Shown: positions 16,071 through 25,456, counted from the stretch's first letter. The stretch: DNA of 64,000 nt from Hyphomonas sp. (GCF_017792385.1 NZ_CP051230.1:2728001-2792000); one strand, 5' to 3'. The notes: a model not told the origin generated them from the letters alone. Translations and numbers: made by a program.

Positions 16071-17735
16071 ATGGAGTATGTTCGAATTTTCACCGTCATC
16101 TTGATCGCGTTGGTCTGGTGCAACGGGTGTGCTCGAGAGAGCAGCGAGGAAGAAAGTCGATATTCGAGTGAAACGCGTCAGGCCGACCATGATCTAGAGG
16201 CAGAACTTTTTGCTCAGGCCTTTGACGAAGCGAAAGCGAAAAGGGAAGCAAGTGCGGAATCGGACGACATCGACCTGACGCTTGAGCTTCTCAACGAAAG
16301 CGTGGACGAAGATGCACCGCAAGCGCCATCGGGTGGCGATCTGGGGCTGGGTGCGCCCCCCTTGAACAGAGAGCGCGCGATGGGGGACGCCGCGCCGAGC
16401 GGTCAATCACAGATGACTGAGGCGGAGAAGGAAGAATTTATCCGCCGCCTCGATGCGCTGGGGGCTAAAGCTAGCGTATCGCTTGCAGAAATTGATGCGA
16501 CACAAAAAGCGCTCGATCTTGAGATGGAAGAGGCCCGCAACCGCTTTATTTCTGATAGCAGATTGGGCGACGTTGACGACGCAAATCGCAGTGCCGAATG
16601 TGTGGCGCTGACCAACGCGATTATGGGCGGCAAAACCTATCAGGAGATCTACTGGCATCTTTTGGGCCGCGCCGAACTTGATTTGGGGTGGGAGCAACGT
16701 AATCCGCTGCGCGATTGCGCCATGAAAAAAGACGGGCTTGCCATCCTGGTGCTGGTTTTGGACCGTATCGAGAATGATTGGGTTTATGGGACGCCAAGTC
16801 CGGAATGGGTGATGGATGCGCTGCTAACCTCCGGCGAGTTCGGCGCTAAACCGGCTGGCTTCTTGGCCGATCTTTGGGCGGTGAATTTTGGAGAAAAGCA
16901 GTATTTCGAAAACGGGCTTTATTGGCGTCTCACCAATTCAGATCGTATGCAGCGATTAAGGCGATTGATGTCTTCCATCGAGGGATGGGAACAAAACTTT
17001 GATCGAATGCTTGCGGATAATCGTGAGCTAAAAAAAACATTAAGCGATACGCAAACTACATGCTGGAGGGCGCAAGGCAACCATAGAGAATTACCTGAAA
17101 CCGGACGCGCAGACTTTGTTGATATGATGAACGAAGTCGCGCCACGCCAACAAGACGCATGCTCGCTCGTCGGCATCGAAGTATTAGAACTCGGACCGTT
17201 ACCGCAACACAAAGTCCAGTGGGCAGAAGGGGTGGAAGACCTTAGCTTCCGCTCCAGCAATGGTTTGGTATCGGCGAGAGATGTCGCGCGTTTATTCGAT
17301 AATTGGCGGAAGGCGCGCAGCAAGAATAACTGGAACAGTGAATACGCATCGTTTGTGCATTTCTCTGATGATTCAAAAACACAGTACGTTGCTGGATACG
17401 ACCCTTATCCCCACCGATACGGCGATACGATGCATTATAGCTTCCGCGTGCTCCGGGTTGATTTCGGGGTTTATCGCGAGTTCTTGAGCGCCTATTGGGC
17501 ACCCTTTAGCGAGCCGGCCTATGCGCGGGAACACCCTATTGAGGACGCCCGCGAGGACGTCGAAAAAATACTCCTCGCCATGGAGCCTGGCATTCATTTT
17601 CTTTTGGGGCACTATGAAGAGGAAGGTATGTGGACATGGATGACGTTAGAGGACGCTCTGCGACATCCGACGCTCTACGCGCAGAGCATGCCGTTTTATG
17701 AATATGAAGCGATGATCGCAGACGCGCTGAAGTAA
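16071..17735 (+). CDS. Large predicted lipoprotein of unknown function (island)
   Basis: The 554-residue product begins with a hydrophobic signal and ends it at cysteine 20 (VWCNGC), a weak lipobox. A long acidic low-complexity segment rich in Glu, Asp and Ala follows to about residue 125, then a coiled-coil-like helix and a globular C-terminal half rich in Trp, Tyr and His. I recognise no family. ATG at 16071 follows a GGGAGAG ribosome site. The IS lies 103 bp upstream and may have displaced its native promoter. Confidence 0.7.
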   Translation: MEYVRIFTVILIALVWCNGCARESSEEESRYSSETRQADHDLEAELFAQAFDEAKAKREASAESDDIDLTLELLNESVDEDAPQAPSGGDLGLGAPPLNRERAMGDAAPSGQSQMTEAEKEEFIRRLDALGAKASVSLAEIDATQKALDLEMEEARNRFISDSRLGDVDDANRSAECVALTNAIMGGKTYQEIYWHLLGRAELDLGWEQRNPLRDCAMKKDGLAILVLVLDRIENDWVYGTPSPEWVMDALLTSGEFGAKPAGFLADLWAVNFGEKQYFENGLYWRLTNSDRMQRLRRLMSSIEGWEQNFDRMLADNRELKKTLSDTQTTCWRAQGNHRELPETGRADFVDMMNEVAPRQQDACSLVGIEVLELGPLPQHKVQWAEGVEDLSFRSSNGLVSARDVARLFDNWRKARSKNNWNSEYASFVHFSDDSKTQYVAGYDPYPHRYGDTMHYSFRVLRVDFGVYREFLSAYWAPFSEPAYAREHPIEDAREDVEKILLAMEPGIHFLLGHYEEEGMWTWMTLEDALRHPTLYAQSMPFYEYEAMIADALK

Positions 17736-17787
17736 CCATTGGCGTGGCCGCCTTCATCCATTAAAGGCGGAATAACAGGGGAAGAAT

Positions 17788-17862
17788 ATGCTTAAGATAG
17801 TATCTGCAATTGCTGCTGGACTGACGTTATGTTGCTCCGCTGTAGCGGTTCAGCGACCGTGA
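17788..17862 (+). pseudogene. Secreted-protein gene cut by an IS remnant
   Basis: After a good ribosome site (GGGGAAGA), ATG at 17788 opens a signal peptide (MLKIVSAIAAGLTLCCSAVA). The frame then runs straight into the end of the IS3-type remnant at 17860 and stops within it after 24 codons. It reads as the beginning of an exported protein whose body was lost to insertion and deletion. It lies 52 bp after the large lipoprotein gene. Confidence 0.6.
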
Positions 17863-18052
17863 GACACTTTGGTGGTTTTGCTTAAGGAGGATTTTTGGCT
17901 CATCGTAACTGACTCAAGGAGTGAAGATGAGCAAAAAATCCGAAAGTGCCGACCAGCACGAAAAGTCGGTGAAGCACCGCGCCCGGCGTAAATGTTCAGC
18001 TGAAGAGAATATCCGCATTGCCCTTGAGGGCATGCGGCACGAATATGGGTAG
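17860..18052 (+). pseudogene. IS3-type remnant with truncated orfA
   Basis: The IS end (TGAGAC, then CTTAAGGAGG at 17881) is followed by an orfA start at 17927 that encodes 41 residues (KCSAEENIRIALEGMRHEYG at its end), closely related to the intact OrfA, then stops at 18050. The remaining transposase is missing. The break falls at the start of the dispersed repeat (copy B). Confidence 0.8.
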
Positions 18053-18238
18053 TTTGTTACCACCTCCCGAAAAATGCCGAAGCACCCCGGTGAAGGGTCC
18101 GGTGAAACCCTAAGACTTCGCCCATGAGGCGAGTGCGCTCTCAGAACGCGCAGGAGAGTCGTTTTGCGTGTCTGGTGTTGTTCCGGAGATTCCAAGAAAG
18201 CGCGCCAGCGAGCAAACTGATTTGATTGTGGCCCGCTT
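18044..18238 (+). repeat. Dispersed island repeat, copy B
   Basis: About 195 bp, highly similar to 30266-30464 (copy C). Shared blocks include TATGGGTAGTTTGTT, CCCTAAGACTTCGCCCATGA, CTCTCAGAACGCGCAGGAGA and GCGCGCCAGCGAGCAA. It contains short inverted repeats (CGCC/GGCG and CTCTC/GAGAG). Both copies follow a truncated IS3-type orfA. From 18239 to 18529 I see no gene, only an inverted repeat TGCTGTCA/TGACAGCA at 18355-18392. Confidence 0.75.
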
Positions 18239-18529
18239 CTAGTCGATTGCAGCACGAGCTAGTTCGCATGGGCGACTTTCTGTTCGCAGAATGCAGATCC
18301 AGCAATCAACCTATTTGTTCATGACTTGACTCCAGCTGAAGGCAATCTCCGCAGTGCTGTCATGGTGTTATGCCCCAGATCGTCTGACAGCATTGATGAC
18401 ACCGTCGCCATCCATCCGTGGTGTTCATCTTGACCTTATTCCCGTGCCATTTGACCCCTTTCTCCTGATACCTGCGCCTATCCAAGTGCCACCGAAATCT
18501 GAGTGTTTTGTACGTCGAGGTGAAACATC

Positions 18530-18976
18530 ATGAGAAAGCTGTTTATTGCGGCACCTTTACTGGTATTTCCGGTCATCCTTTACACATTGGTCGCGGTAGC
18601 TGCTGGAAAGGCTGATGGCGCGGCAGCTGACCCAATCAGGCATATGCTGGATGTGGCAATCTTCAACATGCCAATGATTTCAGGCGGTCACTGGCGTTTC
18701 CGCGTGGGAGACAGCATTCTCCTCTTTGGTCTGATCATACTATTCATCGAGATTATCAAATCGACCAACACGAAAACTTTTGCGCTGATCAATCATGGCC
18801 TGTCCATGGGGATTTTCGTGATCTCACTTGTCATGTTTATGTTGTTCAGAGGATTCGACACGTCCGAATTTTTTCTGCTGATTACGATGATGCTCCTCGA
18901 TGTCGTAGCCGGATTCATGGTGACCATTGTGGCTGCCCGCCGCGATTTTGGAATCCATCCGGGAATTGGCAACTGA
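18530..18976 (+). CDS. Four-helix membrane protein, unknown
   Basis: The 148-residue protein has four predicted membrane helices (about residues 4-25, 60-80, 88-110 and 115-137) with short loops and no catalytic motif. ATG at 18530 follows an AGG-type ribosome site. It resembles conserved uncharacterised alphaproteobacterial inner-membrane proteins, but I cannot name the family. It opens the cargo segment that follows repeat copy B. Confidence 0.7.
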   Translation: MRKLFIAAPLLVFPVILYTLVAVAAGKADGAAADPIRHMLDVAIFNMPMISGGHWRFRVGDSILLFGLIILFIEIIKSTNTKTFALINHGLSMGIFVISLVMFMLFRGFDTSEFFLLITMMLLDVVAGFMVTIVAARRDFGIHPGIGN

Positions 18977-18997
18977 CAAGGTAAATGGGCGATAGCT

Positions 18998-19502
18998 GTG
19001 ACGGGCGATCAAAAGACCGTGCTTCATTGGCGCGCAGTTGGTTGGATCGGCAGGCTGTGCGCCACGATTTCGATAGGCTCGCTCGGCGTGGGCTTTTGCA
19101 TGCTCGCCGACGCCTTCTTCAATCAGGGTAGATGGGCATGGGCCCTCGGCATTGGCACCATCGTGGATATACACCCTCACAGATTATCTCTGGCGAGATT
19201 GCTGGGCGAAACGCGTCCAGCGGGTAAAGATCAAGCCGGGCGAGATGTTGCTGGACATGCCGGCCCAACGCTCCCTGACGCAGGCCAGGCATCGTGATCG
19301 CAGATTTATTGAAATTGCCGCCATCGACACGCGACTGGATGCCTATCGCTTTTCGGCAAGTTCGATATGCAGCGCAACCAAGTCCTGCGTCTGTATCCGA
19401 AGAGAGCATCAGGCTAGGATACTTGCCTTTGGCCTAGACGATCACACAATGCGCCGAATGGTCAGTGTTGATTGTCCTCAAGACCGGCCTACCGCTGCGT
19501 GA
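18998..19502 (+). pseudogene. Probable frameshifted membrane-protein gene
   Basis: A GTG-started frame encodes a hydrophobic helix (ATISIGSLGVGFCMLADAFF), then loses sense near 19155. A different frame continues with a plausible cytoplasmic part (YTLTDYLWRDCWAKRVQR onward, to about 19360). Together they look like one gene broken by a frameshift, in the same direction as the preceding membrane protein gene. Product unknown. From 19503 to 19688 I see nothing. Confidence 0.35.
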
Positions 19503-19688
19503 TCTCGGTATGGTGGTAGGAAAAACGGCTTCCAAAGTATTCTGTTCGCGCCGGTGTGGCGTTGGGTTATGCTCAGCCTGTTAGCTGCCCGGCGAAAGGC
19601 CTTGTGGGCCTGTGCCGCCACTACGGGTAGCGTTGCTTTCATCGTCGTCCCGGCCGAACATCTACAGGCCCCTGTCCTATGATCCTGC

Positions 19689-22079
19689 CTACTGCGTTCC
19701 GCAGACCGGGTTTTGTTCGAAATAGGCGGCCAACTCCGAACGGTCGCTTTCCAGCATCGTACCAGCTTCTTCCATGATATCGGCGAAGCGATTGATCTCG
19801 TCCAAATGATGGCACCGCTGCGCCTCGTGACCATCCCAGCTCTTGTAGAGCTCGTGCAGCTGCACATGCTGCACGAGCATATTGCGCTGATATGCCCCGC
19901 GCCCTGAGTCTTGTAGGTAGCGGTCGTGGAACCATTTCGTCGCCCCCAGAAGGCTTGTCGCGGCCTCCTCGCGGCGGCCAAGGTCGATAAGCGGGTAAAC
20001 GATTTCGCCATTATAGGTCGCTAGGTTCTGGCGCGCATCGGCATCGTCCGGATCCAGAAGGATACGCCGTTCGGCCAACGCCTTGGCGCTCTTGTAATCC
20101 TCTACGGCGAGCTCCGGCTGCCCTGTCCGATAATAGGCGTAAGCCCGCCGCCAATAGGTGAAGGTCAATGCGCGCCAGTAGGACACCGTTTCTGCCGGGA
20201 TCGCCGCCCGGATCTGCGCCATGGTCTCAATCGCGGCGGAGGCTGCCTCGACCGCTTCCACCGCCCGGTCGGAGTTCACAAGAACTTCTGATTTCGATCG
20301 CTGCGTCCGCGCGAGACCGTAAAGCAGATCTAGGTCTTCAGGATTGTCGGCCAGCAACTCCTCGAACGTTGCAATCACAGAGTCGAAAATCTCGATTGCC
20401 GCAGCGCGGTCGTTCGCGCGATATTGCAGTATGCCTCGATTACCCTGCATCGACAGCAGCTGGAAGCGCTGGTGCAGGTCGTCCGGATGGCGTTCGAGAT
20501 AGGCGGCGTAGCTGGCTTGCGCTTTCGCGTTCTGCTCGAATGCCTTATCAAGATCTGACTCAACGTAGAACGATGTATCCGCTAGTCCGGAATATAGGTC
20601 GCCCAGCGCGATAAGAAGATCGTCGGATTTCGGCTCGCTGTCCTCCAGCGGTTTGAGAATTGCCTCTGCCCGATCAAGGTTCTGTTCGGACAGGTCGTTT
20701 TCCTGCAGAGAACTGAAGGCTGGCGTGCCCTGGATCTCGCTGAGGCGCACCAGTCCGCGCGCTGTCTCGATCTTCAACTCGTCAGAGGCGCGAGAATCGT
20801 CGGCCAGTGAGTCAAGATAGTTCTGCGCCGCCTCGGCAAGTTCGACTTTTGCGCGCGTCGATCCGGGCACTTGGTCGATCTTGTCGTAGACGTCGAACAT
20901 GAGCGACTTCGCCAGCGTACGCACCTGCTGGAAACGATAGTCGGAATCCCTGAGGGCGGCTTCCGCACGCTGATATTGCCAAGTCGAGCCGCCAAGCGCA
21001 CCGGTTAGACTCAGGAAGGTGAGGCTGGTGCCAGCTACGACAAGCCGGCGACGCTTCAGGAACTTGCCGATACGGTATCCTGTCCCGCCGGCACGCGCGT
21101 CAACAGCGTGATCCGTGCGGTAGTTCTGGATGTCTTCCATCAAGGCATCGACGGAGGCATAGCGGGCTGCCGGGTCTGTTTTGGTAGCATGCCGGATAAT
21201 CGCGCGAATGTCTTCCGGCGTTCTCAGCCCTTTCATCAGCGCTTCGAGCAGCTTGCCCAGGGAATAGATATCGGACAGCGTATTGGTGGCGACGCCTTGC
21301 GCGCGTTCGGGGGCGGCGAAGCCCGGTGTAAAACTGAGGCTGGCCAAGGATTCGGAGCCCGCCTCCCTGTGAGAGCGCGTTTCATCGGTTTCGTTCGGCT
21401 TGGCAATGCCGAAATCGATCAGCTTTACCTGTCCGGTATGCGTGACGAGCACATTGGTCGGGGTGATGTCTCGGTGGACGATCAGGTTCTGGTGCGCAAA
21501 TCGTACGGCAGCGCAGGCTTCGCTGAAGAGTTCCAAGCGGTCACCTGTATGCAGTTCCTGCTCGTTGGCCCAGACAGTGATCGGATGACCGTCGATGTAT
21601 TCCATGATGATGTAAGGCGAGCCGTCTTCCAGCTCGCCGCCGTCGAGCAGGCGAGCGATGTTGGCATGGCCGAGATCCGCCAGGATCTGCCGTTCGCGCC
21701 GGAAACGGTCGATCAGTGCTTCGGACAGGACGCCCGGCCTGATGATCTTGATGGCCACTTTGTGGGTGAAGTCCCCCGAGTCGCGTACGCCCTCATAGAC
21801 GGCACCCATGCCACCCTGTCCTATCAGGCTCGTGATCCGGTATGCGCCGATACGCTCTGGTGCTTTCGGCGGGGCGGCATCAGCCGCAGCACCACCGGTC
21901 TTCAGCGACGCGCCGCCGGAGGAGTCTGCGGTGAGCAGAACCAAGACACGGTCGAGCAAAGCTTGGTTCTCGCCAGCCTTGTTCAGGACCCACTCATGCC
22001 GCTTGGTAGAGGGCTGATCGAGTGCTTCGGTGAACAGTGCAACGGCCTGTCTTTCAAGATCAGATGAGTCCATTTGCAC
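19689..22079 (-). CDS. Transmembrane Ser/Thr kinase with TPR-like C-terminal half
   Basis: The 796-residue protein has an N-terminal helical segment (1-70) and a complete Hanks-type kinase domain (about 78-320). Visible residues are GQGGMG 87-92, Lys111 in AIKII, HRDITPTN with Asp204 and Asn209, and DFG 222-224. One membrane helix follows (about 346-364) and then about 430 residues of TPR-like helices. This N-terminal segment plus kinase plus TPR architecture is known from kinases encoded beside ECF43-type sigma factors (Xanthomonas PknS, Vibrio PknT). I infer it is a candidate activator of the ECF sigma factor at 28940. It lies 257 bp beyond the protease operon, same strand. Confidence 0.92.
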   Translation of the reverse strand: MQMDSSDLERQAVALFTEALDQPSTKRHEWVLNKAGENQALLDRVLVLLTADSSGGASLKTGGAAADAAPPKAPERIGAYRITSLIGQGGMGAVYEGVRDSGDFTHKVAIKIIRPGVLSEALIDRFRRERQILADLGHANIARLLDGGELEDGSPYIIMEYIDGHPITVWANEQELHTGDRLELFSEACAAVRFAHQNLIVHRDITPTNVLVTHTGQVKLIDFGIAKPNETDETRSHREAGSESLASLSFTPGFAAPERAQGVATNTLSDIYSLGKLLEALMKGLRTPEDIRAIIRHATKTDPAARYASVDALMEDIQNYRTDHAVDARAGGTGYRIGKFLKRRRLVVAGTSLTFLSLTGALGGSTWQYQRAEAALRDSDYRFQQVRTLAKSLMFDVYDKIDQVPGSTRAKVELAEAAQNYLDSLADDSRASDELKIETARGLVRLSEIQGTPAFSSLQENDLSEQNLDRAEAILKPLEDSEPKSDDLLIALGDLYSGLADTSFYVESDLDKAFEQNAKAQASYAAYLERHPDDLHQRFQLLSMQGNRGILQYRANDRAAAIEIFDSVIATFEELLADNPEDLDLLYGLARTQRSKSEVLVNSDRAVEAVEAASAAIETMAQIRAAIPAETVSYWRALTFTYWRRAYAYYRTGQPELAVEDYKSAKALAERRILLDPDDADARQNLATYNGEIVYPLIDLGRREEAATSLLGATKWFHDRYLQDSGRGAYQRNMLVQHVQLHELYKSWDGHEAQRCHHLDEINRFADIMEEAGTMLESDRSELAAYFEQNPVCGTQ

Positions 22080-22267
22080 GATCCCCAGTTATGAAGGTGT
22101 GGTTGGCAGCCCCGACCCCACGCCACCGCCAGGCACTTTCTCACGCTCAGAACGTACCAGCCCGTCGGCATCTTTTACAATAGCCGTGCATGCCTTGACC
22201 CATTTCGCCGCGAAGTCGCGCTTATAAATGCATAGACCGACGGCAGCTGGGTGGGGACCGCTGCCCG

Positions 22268-22311
22268 GCCACTATCCGGCATGCAGCACTCTGCGGCATA
22301 CGGATAGTGGC
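22268..22311 (-). terminator. Stem-loop after the cysteine-protease gene
   Basis: GCCACTATCCG at 22268-22278 pairs exactly with 22301-22311, with an inner GCAG/CTGC pair in the loop. It lies 25 bp past the protease stop and ahead of the kinase gene. There is no T tail on the operon strand, so it may be a processing or partial termination element. Confidence 0.45.
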
Positions 22312-22335
22312 TTTTCCCGCGCGAATTTCGCCAGG

Positions 22336-23301
22336 TCAATAGCCGCCACCGGCGCCCGGCCCGCGCAGGCGGTTGCGAATACCTCGCTTGGCCATTTCAA
22401 GACTGCTTTCCAGGTCGGCGCCGAGATCCCGCTTGAGGTGCGACAGGGCTTTGGATACCTGGACCGGCCCCTGAGATTGCACCGCGGCGAGAGCTTGCTG
22501 CTGAGACGGTCCACTGACGCCAAGAGTCGGGTGACTATCGATCGCACCGATAGTCCAGAACGCATGAGGGTGACTGTAATGGGCCATGACGTCATAGGGG
22601 ATCCAAAGGTGGCCGCCTTCCGGGCCCCAGTCAGCGCCCCATGAATTACGGACGAGCCAAGATTGGCGCGACTCGTCATAACCGACGATTAACATGGCGT
22701 GTCCTCCGGACGGCGCCGGCCAATTGCCGCGCGGGCTCTCGATCTTGCCTGTTTCGGGGGCCTCGACGTGCAACATCTGTGTGGGCAGGCTTACGCCAAA
22801 TACGACCGGAAGCCCGTTGGCTACCGCGACCTTGCTTCCTAGCCCCTGATCCGTCCGGGCATAGGTAATGGCGCTGAACTGCTCGGCCGCCTGATAGCAG
22901 GCACTAACGGGTTCTGTGGCCCACATGGCTTGCTGATAGGGCCACATACGTTCCGGACACGCGCCGAATGCCAACACGGAGGCCATCACATGGTGGATGA
23001 ATGTGCCTGCGTCCTGGTTCACGGTGCCACCGATCTTGCGGGCATTATAATAGACGTAGAGTCGGGACAGGTCCGTTACGGCTTGTCCGGAGAGACGTTG
23101 GTGGTATTCCAGCGCGCCGACGACAGCGTTTGCGGCGCATGAGCCGATAAGTCCTTGATCCTCGACGGGCGAGCACATCCCCCGCAGGTCGATGCGTTCG
23201 GGCAGCGGGCCGGCATTTTCGGTCTTCAGCGTCGGCGCTTCGCTCGGTACTTCCTCGATCAGGCACCCGTCGGTGCGATAATTGGAATAGTCGTGAGGCA
23301 T
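22336..23301 (-). CDS. Papain-type (C1A) cysteine protease
   Basis: The 321-residue protein has all C1 peptidase landmarks: oxyanion Gln49 and nucleophile Cys55 in VEDQGLIGSCAANA, His201 in GGHAMLIVGYD, and Asn219 in VRNSWGADWG. It has no signal peptide and only a short N-terminal segment, so it is probably cytoplasmic and not a classical zymogen. A tail of about 60 residues follows the catalytic domain. ATG at 23301 has AGGAG upstream and sits 2 bp after the stop of the lipoprotein gene, the last gene of the operon. Its substrate is unknown. A member of this signalling complex is a reasonable guess. Confidence 0.92.
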   Translation of the reverse strand: MPHDYSNYRTDGCLIEEVPSEAPTLKTENAGPLPERIDLRGMCSPVEDQGLIGSCAANAVVGALEYHQRLSGQAVTDLSRLYVYYNARKIGGTVNQDAGTFIHHVMASVLAFGACPERMWPYQQAMWATEPVSACYQAAEQFSAITYARTDQGLGSKVAVANGLPVVFGVSLPTQMLHVEAPETGKIESPRGNWPAPSGGHAMLIVGYDESRQSWLVRNSWGADWGPEGGHLWIPYDVMAHYSHPHAFWTIGAIDSHPTLGVSGPSQQQALAAVQSQGPVQVSKALSHLKRDLGADLESSLEMAKRGIRNRLRGPGAGGGY

Positions 23302-23303
23302 TC

Positions 23304-23798
23304 TCAGTCTCCTTTGATCGCCTGGCCGGCGCAATCGATTTTGGGCCGCAGGTCTATTGGCTGGCCGACCGGCACTTGGGCGGAATGGTTGAAATGAAGC
23401 AGGCCGTGCGCATTGAGCACTCCGTCTGTGTTCGGTGTCTCGAAATAGGCATGGTTCGAATTAATCAGGCGCGCCGTGCCGTGGGTGAGGGCGGGCTGGC
23501 CGGGAAAACCGATTGCATAGGCCAACTCGCCGCCGATGATAGTGCCTGTCATCTTCAGACCACGAATGCTCTCCGATCCTGCCTTACCGGTCAGCCGGTC
23601 CTCGGTGATGGTCATGACCCAGGCATTGCCAAGGCCGTCTTCCCATGTGCCGGAAGGGTAATCGCCGATGACGGCATCGCTGGCAGGCGCTGTCGTTCCG
23701 CCGTCAATTTCGCCTTTTTGGCTGTCCGGACCAAACATCTGGCTGGGCTTGCAGGACGATACCATCAGAGCGGTGGCCAAAAAGAACAGGCGTCTCAT
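23304..23798 (-). CDS. Lipoprotein sharing the kinase C-terminal domain
   Basis: The 164-residue protein has a signal peptide and lipobox MVSSC (Cys16). Residues about 45-145 align with the C-terminal domain of the kinase encoded just upstream. Both have SGxWxDGxG, then TG, then GxIxGxxLxY, then GQ, then HxxFxT, then GxLNxxGxxHxNH. It starts inside the kinase stop codon (4-bp overlap). It is likely a periplasmic or outer-membrane-anchored partner or competitor of the kinase sensor domain. Confidence 0.85.
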   Translation of the reverse strand: MRRLFFLATALMVSSCKPSQMFGPDSQKGEIDGGTTAPASDAVIGDYPSGTWEDGLGNAWVMTITEDRLTGKAGSESIRGLKMTGTIIGGELAYAIGFPGQPALTHGTARLINSNHAYFETPNTDGVLNAHGLLHFNHSAQVPVGQPIDLRPKIDCAGQAIKGD

Positions 23799-25456
23799 GG
23801 GCAGGGGGCTCCCGGTTCGTGATTAACGTGAAACTGCCCCGTCAGGTTGAGATTTCCATAGAGATCAAAGGTTTGGAAATTAAAGTGGCAGGCGTCGACC
23901 TTTGTACCGCGACCGCTCGCAAGATCCTGCCCGCGCACATTGAGCGTGTACTGCAGGCTATTCCCGCTGATTCCGCCGCGGATGTTGACCGGCGTTCCGT
24001 CGCCGCTGGCTCCGGCCCCGGTAAACGACCCGTTCGGGCTGACCGTGATAGCATAGTAGCCACCATAGCCGTCGGCCCACTCGCCGGAATAATAGGCATA
24101 GGGGTTGGAGGGATTGGGAACCGGAACGGGCTCCGGATTCGGGTTAGGATTCGGGCCAGGATCAGTACCAAAGAGTGCCGCGGCGATCGCGATGATCACC
24201 AGCAGCGTGGCAGCCGAGCCGCCAATGACCCACGCAATCAGTGAGCCATTCGCGGCCGATGGCGTACGGCCAGCGGGCCCCGGGGAAGAGGGCGGCAGCG
24301 GCACGGGAACGCGGTTTACCGCCGCGATGAGTTCCTTGCGGTATTGTTCCGCGTTTTGCGGGCGCAGCGCACGGTTGTCGGACATGCCTTTCAGGATTAG
24401 CGCGTCGACCTCCTGCGGAACATCGGAGCGTCCGCCGGATGGCGGTTGCCAATGGCGCCCGGGAACCACGCCGACGAGCAATTCATACAACATCACCGAC
24501 AACGAATAGAGATCAGCTGGCGGACCCGCCGAGTCGGGATTGGTGCGTTGTTCCGGCGCCATGTAGTCCGGCGTGCCAAGGCCTGTATGGCTGGATGTTG
24601 ACGATGCCCCGCCAGCCGCCCGGGCGATTCCGAAATCGAGCAATTTCAGCGGTGCGGACTTTTCGGTCGGGTCCTGCAGGAGGATGATGTTTTCCGGCTT
24701 CAGGTCGCGGTGGATAACGCCGGCCTCGTGTGCGGCGTTCAGGCCGGCAAGAATTTCCACTGTGATCCGCGCGGCAACGCGAAGCGGTATGGTCTCACCG
24801 CGCTGCACAGTTCGCCCATGCCATTCGCGTAACGAAATACCGTCTAGATATTCCATCGCAACATAAGCTTGGCCGGCTGACAGGCCAACATCGTAGACTG
24901 CGACGACATTCGGATGGCGGATGTCGCGCGCCGTCACGCCTTCTTCAATCAGGCGATGAATAGCCTTCTCGCCGCCAACATAGCTTGTATTGATAAGTTT
25001 CAGCGCGGTCGGCTTGTCAGAAATCGTATCAACGGTCTTGTAGACAGTGCCCATTCCACCGCGGCCGACAACCTTCTCGACCTTGTAGCGGTCGGCGAAG
25101 GTTTCACCAGGAGCCAGGGCCGGGCTGGCCTTGGTTTCCCGTCCGGTCGGCCGGTCTGGGTCTGGCGTGATCAGGCCCGTCATCGGAGTTACTTGCGCGA
25201 CCGCCCCGGATTCGTATCCATCAACATCATCACCTCGGGATGGCTCGTCGTATCCGTCAACGTCATCGCCGCGAGATGGGTTGCCGTAGCCGTCGACATC
25301 GTCGCCGCGGAATGGTTTGCTGTAGCCGTCGACATCATCGCCGCGGAATGGCTTGTCGTACCCGTCAACGTCATCGCCCCTGAGCCGGTGGCCGCATTGA
25401 TCGCAGAAGGTACTGCCTCCGGGTTGATTCGCGCCGCATGCCTTGCAAGTGATCAT
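23795..25456 (-). CDS. Transmembrane Ser/Thr kinase with zinc ribbon and tandem repeats
   Basis: The 553-residue protein has, in order: a zinc ribbon (Cys4, Cys7, Cys18, Cys21), five 12-residue repeats of RGDDVDGY type (26-81), and a PknB-like kinase domain (about 122-385). The kinase shows GRGGMG 131-136, Lys153, HRDLKPEN 249-256, DFG 274-276 and APE 300-302. A Pro-rich linker, a membrane helix (about 406-428), an Asn-Pro repeat linker and an extracytoplasmic domain (452-553) follow. That last domain recurs in the next gene's lipoprotein. All kinase residues look functional. It overlaps the FHA gene by 4 bp. I infer an envelope-sensing kinase. Confidence 0.94.
   Translation of the reverse strand: MITCKACGANQPGGSTFCDQCGHRLRGDDVDGYDKPFRGDDVDGYSKPFRGDDVDGYGNPSRGDDVDGYDEPSRGDDVDGYESGAVAQVTPMTGLITPDPDRPTGRETKASPALAPGETFADRYKVEKVVGRGGMGTVYKTVDTISDKPTALKLINTSYVGGEKAIHRLIEEGVTARDIRHPNVVAVYDVGLSAGQAYVAMEYLDGISLREWHGRTVQRGETIPLRVAARITVEILAGLNAAHEAGVIHRDLKPENIILLQDPTEKSAPLKLLDFGIARAAGGASSTSSHTGLGTPDYMAPEQRTNPDSAGPPADLYSLSVMLYELLVGVVPGRHWQPPSGGRSDVPQEVDALILKGMSDNRALRPQNAEQYRKELIAAVNRVPVPLPPSSPGPAGRTPSAANGSLIAWVIGGSAATLLVIIAIAAALFGTDPGPNPNPNPEPVPVPNPSNPYAYYSGEWADGYGGYYAITVSPNGSFTGAGASGDGTPVNIRGGISGNSLQYTLNVRGQDLASGRGTKVDACHFNFQTFDLYGNLNLTGQFHVNHEPGAPCP
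25214..25381 (-). repeat. Five tandem 36-bp coding repeats
   Basis: Within the kinase gene, a 36-bp unit encoding RGDDVDGY plus four variable residues occurs five times (the last partial). The core octapeptide is invariant, while the spacers vary (DKPF, SKPF, GNPS, DEPS). The near-identical DNA suggests recent expansion by slippage or unequal exchange. Confidence 0.9.

Noticed and set aside
18355..18392. Inverted repeat TGCTGTCA/TGACAGCA upstream of the four-helix membrane protein
   Set aside because: Isolated short inverted repeat with no gene start or T tract at a useful distance. Mentioned only as non-coding content.
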